Part shown: positions 6,811-11,436 of the stretch, piece after piece
Layout: every line of letters begins with the position of its first letter
How positions within the stretch are numbered: the first letter of the stretch is position 1
Source: Candidatus Gastranaerophilales bacterium
Lineage (GTDB): Bacteria; Cyanobacteriota; Vampirovibrionia; Gastranaerophilales; Gastranaerophilaceae
Reading direction: 5' to 3'
Assembly (NCBI GenBank): GCA_947589525.1
Contig: CANQAW010000041.1
Location: forward strand, 1-11,436
DNA: 11,436 nt
Program-made: the position numbers and the translations under genes
Notes under the pieces: generated by a model
The model's database searches: none
What the model was told of the DNA's origin: nothing
The model's input: the letters and a program-made list of their open reading frames with translations, nothing else

Positions 6811-7733
6811 TTAATCCTTATTTTAAAGAAAAATTTCCTTTTGCATATAATTATTTTTCGACACTTTTGGAATTAAAAAAGCAAAATAAAAGGTCTTTTT
6901 GTCAGGCCTTAGTTTTTGAAGGAACGGATACAGCGGGACAGTATTTGTTTGCATTAGAGCTTGCCAGAAATTTAAATTGCCATACTCAAGAAGAAAATTG
7001 CCTCTGCACAAATTGCAAATGGATTAAAACGTACTGTCATCCTGCGGTTAATAATGTTTCTCAAATTCATTTTAAAGGCGAGGGGGATGAAACCAAAACC
7101 ATGATTTCAACCAAACAAGTTCTTGAAATAGAAAAAAATCTTTCTCTTTTGAGCGACTATCACAGGTTTTTTATTTTCTTTTCGTCTCAAAATAAAAATT
7201 TAAGCGAAGATAAAAAAAGGGAATTTGAAAAGCTCGGATATTCATCAGATATTCAATATACCATTGACCCTCTTGATTTAAAAACTTTTCATTACGCATC
7301 ACCCAATGCGCTTTTGAAATCAATTGAAGAGCCTCCGAAAAATACCACTTTTGTTTTTTTAACAAATTCAAGAGAAAATATTCTTCCTACCATTGTTTCA
7401 AGATGTCAGGTTTTCAAGCTGGCAGGAAGAAAAACTTCTTTTAATTACGACAAAATAACGGATATTTTAAATAAATACCCCAATATAGATTATGAAAATG
7501 CAATTGATATATCTTCATCTCTTTATGAATTTATTAAAAACGGCAATATAAATTTGGATGAATTATTAAATCAAATACTTCAATATTTCAGCGATTTATA
7601 TAAAACAAATTTTTCAAATAAAATTTTAAACGATATAAATTTGACAAACAATGCCATAAAAATGTATAAAGCTTCAATGCAGGATAAAATTGTTTTGGAC
7701 ACTCTGTTTTTACAAATTGCGAGGGGATATTAA
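6807..7733 (+). CDS. holB: DNA polymerase III delta-prime subunit, with an insertion at the Walker B position
   Basis: A 308-residue AAA+-type clamp-loader subunit starting at TTG, which overlaps the holA stop as TTGA. Visible elements: a degenerate Walker A loop Glu-Gly-Thr-Asp-Thr-Ala-Gly-Gln at 38-45 (Gln replaces the ATP-binding Lys, as expected for a non-ATPase delta-prime); a zinc module with Cys58, Cys65, Cys67 and Cys70; the hallmark Asn-Ala-Leu-Leu-Lys-Ser-Ile-Glu-Glu-Pro-Pro at 167-177; and the Ser-Arg-Cys arginine finger at 198-200. Between the strand at 119-125 and residue 167, where delta-prime usually has about a dozen residues, there are about 41, so roughly 30 residues are inserted. 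The C-terminal collar domain looks short. gamma/tau (dnaX) is a less likely assignment because Walker A is broken and the protein is small. Confidence 0.9.
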   Translation: MINPYFKEKFPFAYNYFSTLLELKKQNKRSFCQALVFEGTDTAGQYLFALELARNLNCHTQEENCLCTNCKWIKTYCHPAVNNVSQIHFKGEGDETKTMISTKQVLEIEKNLSLLSDYHRFFIFFSSQNKNLSEDKKREFEKLGYSSDIQYTIDPLDLKTFHYASPNALLKSIEEPPKNTTFVFLTNSRENILPTIVSRCQVFKLAGRKTSFNYDKITDILNKYPNIDYENAIDISSSLYEFIKNGNINLDELLNQILQYFSDLYKTNFSNKILNDINLTNNAIKMYKASMQDKIVLDTLFLQIARGY

Positions 7734-8722
7734 TGTTCTCTGATAAAAAAATTATAGCCGTTTCAATTCCAACGGGAGTTGGTGCCGATATTGGCGGATA
7801 TGCGGGAGATTTCGGACACATTGCAAGAGAATTTTCCAAATATTTTCATGTTATAGTTAATCCCAATGCCGTAAACGGAGGTATATTAAGCGCCATAAAT
7901 TATGATATGAGCTATTTGGAAGGGTATTTGTTTGACGAATTATTAAAAGGAAATATTTCGATAATTCCCAAGAAACCATATCAAACAAACAAAACAGGGG
8001 TTATTTTTGATTGTGAAATTCCGCAAAATATCTTAAATGTCCATATAAACACTCTTAATGCACTTAAAATGGTTCAGGGAATTTCTTCAATTGTCGAATA
8101 CACTTCAGAACCTGTCGGAGTGGAAATAAGGGTCGAAAATAATATTTCATACGGAAATTTAAATAACCCGTCCGTGCTTTTGCAAAGCGCACAAAACCTC
8201 ATAGACAAAGGCGCTGAAGCAATAGCTGTTGTATGTTATTTTAAAGAAGACTTTGAAGATATAAACTATTCAAACGGAGCGGGAATTGATCCTATAGGCG
8301 GAGCGGAAGCGATTATTTCTCATTTAATAACTTCAAAATTTAAAATTCCAAGCGCACATGCACCCGCATTTTTAGATGTTGATATATCCGAAAAGCTTGA
8401 AAATCCTAAAGTTTCATCCGAAATGATAAGCTCGACATATTTGCCCTGCATAATGCAAGGGCTGTCTCTTGCGCCAAAAATTGTTGAAAGCAATGATAAA
8501 AATGCACTTAGCTATAAAGATATCGATTATTTAATAGTTCCGTATGATGCGACAGGTTCAAGCGCCGTGTTACAATCATATAAAAATAATGTCAAAATTA
8601 TAGCGGTAAAAAACAAAACAGCTCTCAATGTAACTTGTAAAAAATTAAATATTGAACCCTGTTATATTTTTGAAAATTATTTTGAATGCTTGGAAAAATT
8701 ACTTACTCTAAACGAGGTTTAA
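7733..8722 (+). CDS. DUF3326 family protein of unknown function
   Basis: A 329-residue protein that I recognise as DUF3326, a family I know from cyanobacteria and plants and for which I know no function. Conserved blocks are seen in order: Ile-Pro-Thr-Gly-Val-Gly-Ala-Asp-Ile-Gly-Gly-Tyr-Ala-Gly-Asp at 12-26; Asn-Pro-Asn-Ala-Val-Asn-Gly-Gly at 43-50; Tyr-Leu-Glu-Gly-Tyr at 61-65; Asp-Pro-Ile-Gly-Gly-Ala-Glu-Ala at 186-193; and Ser-Ala-His-Ala-Pro-Ala-Phe at 207-213. These Gly-, Asp- and His-rich blocks look like an enzyme active site, but I cannot name a substrate. No signal peptide or membrane helix is present, so it is probably cytosolic. The start overlaps the holB stop by one base (TAATG), with GAGGGG at 7721-7726 as ribosome site. 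Full length, with no sign of decay. Confidence 0.85.
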   Translation: MFSDKKIIAVSIPTGVGADIGGYAGDFGHIAREFSKYFHVIVNPNAVNGGILSAINYDMSYLEGYLFDELLKGNISIIPKKPYQTNKTGVIFDCEIPQNILNVHINTLNALKMVQGISSIVEYTSEPVGVEIRVENNISYGNLNNPSVLLQSAQNLIDKGAEAIAVVCYFKEDFEDINYSNGAGIDPIGGAEAIISHLITSKFKIPSAHAPAFLDVDISEKLENPKVSSEMISSTYLPCIMQGLSLAPKIVESNDKNALSYKDIDYLIVPYDATGSSAVLQSYKNNVKIIAVKNKTALNVTCKKLNIEPCYIFENYFECLEKLLTLNEV

Positions 8723-8723
8723 A

Positions 8724-9974
8724 ATGAGAAAAATTAAAGCTTTTACTTTAGCCGAAATAGCTATTTCGCTTATAATCATTATGATATTATCAGCATTAGC
8801 CATGAATTATATCAGACCAAATACGCAAAAGTTAAAACTGTTTGCTTATGCGGGAATGGCTAATTTACAAAAAGCAAATTCGGGAATAATTTCAAAATAC
8901 TCTTCGTTAGTTGCGGTATCGGCAAATCCCTCTTCCTGCAGTGCCGCTACCTATAGCGTAGGCTGTCAATCATGTTCGGGCAGCAACTGCACGGCTTGTA
9001 TGTCGGGTTTTACCATAGTTGAATATTCCGATGCCGTTATACCGAGAAAAGTTTGTCAAAATAACGACACCAAAACCGTTTCTTTTAACAGTATACCCAG
9101 CGGTTATGACGGATACTGTTTAAGATTGGCGGACAGTTTTACAGTCAAAGGTGCGCCTAACTGTCAAACAAAATCGGCAGGGGATGCAACGGCCAATTTT
9201 ACGTTTGCAAACGGTTCAACTTTTCAAGGACTATCAACACCTTGGATAACTCCTTATACAAATTCGGAAATAAAATATAAAAACATAGTATTTGATATGG
9301 ACGGGCAAAAAGGCGCAAACAAAATTTGGGTGGACAGAGTTCCCCTAAGAGTATATTCGGGCGGTAACCTTGACGGAATGGTTACAAGTGTTGATTGCAC
9401 AACAGGCGGTGATAACTACTTTTTTAACGGTGACACTTTAATTTCTCTTTCCGCAGCAAACAAAAATCCTTATTGCAAACAAGGCTGGAGTGCAACAGGC
9501 ACAAGGGTCGAAAAAAACTTTTTGATAGATAACGAAATAATTTCTTTTGATATATTCAAAAGCGATCCCGACAGAGTTGAAGGAGGTAAAGTTATTTCCA
9601 GTAATATAGCAAGAATGATTATTCCCGATGCTTCAATCATGCTTGCAAACTGTGTTGCATACGGCGGAAGAGGTATGTTTCATAAAAAATCATGCGCAAG
9701 TTTTTCAACCACTGATGAAAATGCAAAAGATAAAGCAGGATACAGAATAGATCCCAGATGCGTTACAGCCACGCTGTGCAAAAGCTGTTTGCAAGGCGGA
9801 GTAAATATCTGTCCGAGAAAAGATGACGGCAATAATGTGGGAAGCGAAAGCGAATGTTTGACAATTAGAAATAAATACAATCCTCAAGATATTGAATGCT
9901 TCATACAACCGCACAAACCTTCCGCAGGAGCAGGATTTATAATGAACGGAACATTGGACGGTCTTGATATGTAA
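8724..9974 (+). CDS. Cysteine-rich type IV prepilin-like / pseudopilin protein
   Basis: The N-terminus is a class of prepilin signal: a short basic leader (residues 1-6) ending in Ala, then Phe-Thr-Leu-Ala-Glu at 7-11 and a hydrophobic helix to about residue 29. Cleavage by prepilin peptidase is expected between Ala6 and Phe7, with Glu11 as the conserved +5 acid. At 416 residues it is much larger than typical major pilins. The exported part holds 18 cysteines, an even number, including Cys72, 81, 84, 89, 92 and a CxxC at 352-355. Asp-Met-Asp-Gly at 191-194 with following Gly and Asn resembles the small metal-loop region of other pseudopilins. GAGG lies 6 bases before the ATG, and one base separates it from the DUF3326 stop. 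Role could be a minor pilin, a pseudopilin or a surface adhesin; no assembly genes are nearby. Confidence 0.82.
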   Translation: MRKIKAFTLAEIAISLIIIMILSALAMNYIRPNTQKLKLFAYAGMANLQKANSGIISKYSSLVAVSANPSSCSAATYSVGCQSCSGSNCTACMSGFTIVEYSDAVIPRKVCQNNDTKTVSFNSIPSGYDGYCLRLADSFTVKGAPNCQTKSAGDATANFTFANGSTFQGLSTPWITPYTNSEIKYKNIVFDMDGQKGANKIWVDRVPLRVYSGGNLDGMVTSVDCTTGGDNYFFNGDTLISLSAANKNPYCKQGWSATGTRVEKNFLIDNEIISFDIFKSDPDRVEGGKVISSNIARMIIPDASIMLANCVAYGGRGMFHKKSCASFSTTDENAKDKAGYRIDPRCVTATLCKSCLQGGVNICPRKDDGNNVGSESECLTIRNKYNPQDIECFIQPHKPSAGAGFIMNGTLDGLDM

Positions 9975-10002
9975 TTGATAATTTTTTAAAAAGGTTTATA
10001 CT
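9975..10002 (+). promoter_or_regulatory. Sigma70-type promoter of the Imm-like gene
   Basis: TTGATA at 9975-9980, a 16-base spacer and TATACT at 9997-10002 match the sigma70 consensus at five of six positions each, the best match in the window. Transcription from about 10009 would leave a leader of about 15 bases carrying GAGG at 10011-10014 before the ATG at 10024. Confidence 0.65.
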
Positions 10003-10023
10003 GTTAAAAAGAGGTAAAAAATA

Positions 10024-10254
10024 ATGGAAATCGGGTTAATATATTTATCAATACTTATGTTCTTTGTTTTTTCATGGTTATTTATCACATTAGCGATTTA
10101 TTTCATACCCGTAATTATTGCCTATGTGAGAAAACACAAAAACCTGCTCCCGATTACAATAATGACAATATTCACGGGCTGGACATTTTTCGGCTGGCTT
10201 GCATCATTATTATGGGCGCTTAACTCCGATACCGAAAGCGAAGATGACGATTAA
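10024..10254 (+). CDS. Small membrane protein, superinfection-immunity (T4 Imm-like) family
   Basis: A 76-residue protein with two hydrophobic segments, about 4-34 and 41-65, and an acidic tail ending in three Asp. The stretch around the turn has the pattern I associate with PF14373: Ile-Pro-Val-Ile-Ile-Ala at 28-33, Arg-Lys-His-Lys-Asn at 36-40, then Gly-Trp-Thr at 52-54, Gly-Trp at 57-58 and Leu-Trp-Ala-Leu at 63-66. The family is named after phage T4 Imm, which blocks DNA entry of a second phage, but most members are bacterial chromosomal genes of unknown role. No phage genes surround this one. It has its own promoter and GAGG ribosome site, and its stop codon overlaps the end of tsaB on the other strand. 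Confidence 0.75.
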   Translation: MEIGLIYLSILMFFVFSWLFITLAIYFIPVIIAYVRKHKNLLPITIMTIFTGWTFFGWLASLLWALNSDTESEDDD

Positions 10255-10859
10255 AACACGGGCGGTGTTTGGATATAATTAGCTTGTACGTTCATATAAT
10301 TAAAATCTTCTTTATCGGTTGATTTTTTATATTTGTCTTTCGCAATTTTAATCATTGTTTTAGAAAGCTCTTTTTCATAATTTTCAAAACAAATTGAATT
10401 TTTAAAATTGCAAGAAGTGTTTTTATCGCACAAAACCTCTCTGTCGTATAAAAATTCGGGAATTTTATCTTTTAGTATTAATTTAATTTCATCTTTTGTA
10501 CAAACAAAATACATATCCCGACGTGCATCCATAATTAAATATTCAAGATTAAATTCGTTTAATAAAATCTCGTTTGTTGTAAGAGGAACTATGGGAAGAT
10601 TTAGTTCCGACGCCATTACTTTTGCGCACGTAAGAGCAACTCTTATTCCCGTAAAGCTCCCAATACCCGTATTAACGGTAATAAAATCCAAGTTTTTTAA
10701 AGAAAAATTATTTTCCCGAGATATTCTTTTAATCTCATCAGCCAAATATAAACTGTGATAATTTTTATCGGATTTTATGATTTTATGAATTTCTTTATTG
10801 TTAAATTCAAAACCCAAATATGTATTATTTAATGCGCAGCACAGTGCTAAAATATTCAT
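10251..10859 (-). CDS. tsaB: tRNA threonylcarbamoyladenosine (t6A) biosynthesis protein TsaB
   Basis: TsaB is the non-catalytic partner that dimerises with TsaD and recruits TsaE for t6A formation at position 37 of ANN-decoding tRNAs. The 202-residue product has the ASKHA-type core: a short N-terminal strand (Ile-Leu-Ala-Leu), His35-Ser36, and the family hallmark Gly-Ile-Gly-Ser-Phe-Thr-Gly-Ile-Arg-Val at 65-74. Asp-Ala-Arg-Arg at 111-114 and a terminal Ala-Asn-Tyr-Ile-Gln at 193-197 also fit TsaB. It is shorter than TsaD and lacks the metal-binding histidine motif of that enzyme. Its ATG overlaps the tsaE stop as ATGA, a layout that suggests translational coupling with tsaE, which acts in the same complex. 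tsaC and tsaD are not in the window. Confidence 0.92.
   Translation of the reverse strand: MNILALCCALNNTYLGFEFNNKEIHKIIKSDKNYHSLYLADEIKRISRENNFSLKNLDFITVNTGIGSFTGIRVALTCAKVMASELNLPIVPLTTNEILLNEFNLEYLIMDARRDMYFVCTKDEIKLILKDKIPEFLYDREVLCDKNTSCNFKNSICFENYEKELSKTMIKIAKDKYKKSTDKEDFNYMNVQANYIQTPPVF
10254..10270. terminator. Weak stem-loop between convergent genes
   Basis: AAACAC at 10254-10259, a five-base GGGCG loop and GTGTTT at 10265-10270 form a 6-bp hairpin exactly where the Imm-like gene and tsaB meet. It could act in both directions. The U-tract is short on either strand, so efficiency is doubtful. It is the only terminator-like structure I found in the window. Confidence 0.3.
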
Positions 10860-11335
10860 GATTTAATCCTTTTGGCAAGCTCTTTTAAAAATGCTTCATT
10901 TTTATTTTCCGTATCAATAAATTCAAACCATCTTACATCAACATTATCTTCATCATATTCGACGTTTATTCTTAAGGAAGATTTTGGAATTTCGTCATGA
11001 GCAAACTGCGCCCACTCAATAAATGTTAAAGCATTATCCTTGGAATACTGCCTTAATTCGGGAATAATTGAATTGAGCCCTTTTTCTTCCAACCTGTATA
11101 AATCAAAGTGGTAAATCGGAAAAAGTTCGCATTTGTATTCGTTTAGAATAACAAAACTCGGACTGGTTATTTTTTTATCGACTTTTAGAAATTCTAAAAC
11201 ATATCTTATAAACTGAGTTTTACCTGCACCTATGTCGCCCGTTAAAGTGACAAAAAGCCCTTTTTTACAAAGGGATGATGCAAAAGCATTGGCAAGGTTC
11301 TTAGTATCTTGTAAATTTTCGGTCTTGATTTTCAT
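10856..11335 (-). CDS. tsaE: t6A biosynthesis ATPase TsaE
   Basis: TsaE is the small P-loop ATPase that drives turnover of the TsaB-TsaD t6A synthase. The 159-residue product has Walker A Gly-Asp-Ile-Gly-Ala-Gly-Lys-Thr at 33-40, the switch segment Thr-Ser-Pro-Ser-Phe at 57-61, His-Phe-Asp-Leu-Tyr-Arg at 76-81 (Walker B region) and Ile-Glu-Trp at 106-108, all hallmarks of the family at the usual size. It is the first gene of the minus-strand pair and its TGA overlaps the tsaB ATG. There is no Shine-Dalgarno sequence before its ATG, but an extended -10 lies so close that transcription would begin on the start codon itself. Confidence 0.95.
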   Translation of the reverse strand: MKIKTENLQDTKNLANAFASSLCKKGLFVTLTGDIGAGKTQFIRYVLEFLKVDKKITSPSFVILNEYKCELFPIYHFDLYRLEEKGLNSIIPELRQYSKDNALTFIEWAQFAHDEIPKSSLRINVEYDEDNVDVRWFEFIDTENKNEAFLKELAKRIKS

Positions 11336-11341
11336 AATTTT

Positions 11342-11350
11342 ATTTTATCA
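11342..11350 (-). promoter_or_regulatory. Extended -10 promoter of tsaE-tsaB, probably leaderless
   Basis: Read on the minus strand, TGATAAAAT runs from 11350 to 11342: TG-N followed by TAAAAT. Transcription about 7 bases downstream falls on 11335, the A of the tsaE ATG. No good -35 is seen, which an extended -10 can tolerate. The AT-rich sequence makes chance -10 matches common. Confidence 0.4.
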
Positions 11351-11374
11351 AAAACAAAACTCTTTACTTTTAAA

Positions 11375-11383
11375 TGTTATAAT
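11375..11383 (+). promoter_or_regulatory. Extended -10 promoter of the last + strand gene, nearly leaderless
   Basis: TGTTATAAT contains TG-N and a perfect TATAAT at 11378-11383. The expected start near 11390 leaves about two bases before the ATG at 11392. No ribosome site and no clear -35 are present. It is divergent from the tsaE promoter within a 56-bp gap. Confidence 0.5.
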
Positions 11384-11391
11384 AAATTAAT

Positions 11392-11436
11392 ATGAAAAAC
11401 CTCGACGCATTGAGCTTAAAATATTTTGCCTTTGAA
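11392..11436 (+). CDS. N-terminal 15 residues of a gene cut by the window end, possibly NFACT/RqcH
   Basis: An ATG at 11392 opens a frame that reaches the end of the window: Met-Lys-Asn-Leu-Asp-Ala-Leu-Ser-Leu-Lys-Tyr-Phe-Ala-Phe-Glu. A start with Asp, a hydrophobic run and a Glu shortly before an expected Leu is like the first helix of NFACT-domain proteins (RqcH/Rqc2, formerly fibronectin-binding protein A), which act in ribosome rescue. Fifteen residues are too few to settle this. The perfect TATAAT just upstream supports a real gene start. Confidence 0.4.
   Translation, partial: MKNLDALSLKYFAFE

Noticed and set aside
10024..10254. Imm-like gene as a sign of a prophage
   Set aside because: No integrase, structural phage gene, attachment repeat or tRNA is near; both sides are ordinary chromosomal genes.
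10408..10758. 116-codon + strand open frame inside tsaB
   Set aside because: It is antisense to a well-supported tsaB, has no recognisable domain and no ribosome site; long antisense frames are common in this base composition.
1..11436. A new defence, toxin-antitoxin or secretion system across the window
   Set aside because: All genes but the DUF3326, prepilin-like, Imm-like and last partial genes are recognisable housekeeping functions, and these four do not form a plausible joint system. No CRISPR repeats, transposase or inverted-repeat ends were seen.

Overview
The window is strongly AT-rich and densely coding: about 11.4 kb with thirteen genes, no RNA gene, no insertion sequence and no CRISPR array. 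I infer a non-photosynthetic relative of the Cyanobacteria (Melainabacteria/Vampirovibrionia, possibly Gastranaerophilales). The main reasons are a DUF3326 protein, a family I know mainly from cyanobacteria and plastid-bearing plants; a prepilin-like protein with an Ala-Phe-Thr-Leu-Ala-Glu N-terminus of the sort common in that group; and the AT-rich base composition. This is an inference from protein character, not a database result.

Left part (1-4797, + strand). The 3' end of a thioredoxin gene is followed by a good sigma70-type promoter. That promoter appears to drive def (peptide deformylase), fmt (methionyl-tRNA formyltransferase), an AroH-type chorismate mutase and two consecutive M16 peptidase genes. 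def and fmt act at the two ends of the N-formylmethionine cycle. The two M16 proteins look like the two halves of one heterodimeric protease: the first has the zinc site and the second has the Arg/Tyr pair.

Middle part (4813-9974, + strand). An internal promoter precedes a ROK-family sugar kinase (probably glucokinase). It is followed almost without gaps by holA and holB, the delta and delta-prime subunits of the DNA polymerase III clamp loader, then by the DUF3326 gene and by a large cysteine-rich prepilin-like gene. holB starts at a TTG that overlaps the holA stop codon.

Right part (9975-11436). A well-formed promoter drives a 76-residue membrane protein of the superinfection-immunity (T4 Imm-like, PF14373) type. 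It converges on the minus-strand pair tsaE-tsaB, which serves the tRNA t6A37 modification pathway; the two facing genes share the TTAA at their stop codons. A 56-bp divergent region separates tsaE from the first 15 codons of a + strand gene, possibly an NFACT/RqcH protein.

Most of the content is housekeeping. I do not see a new defence or mobile system. The points most worth a second look are: -10 elements placed so that def, tsaE and the last gene would have leaderless or almost leaderless mRNAs; an approximately 30-residue insertion at the Walker B position of HolB; the cysteine-rich prepilin-like protein; the acidic C-terminal tail on peptide deformylase; and the DUF3326 gene between clamp-loader and pilin-like genes.
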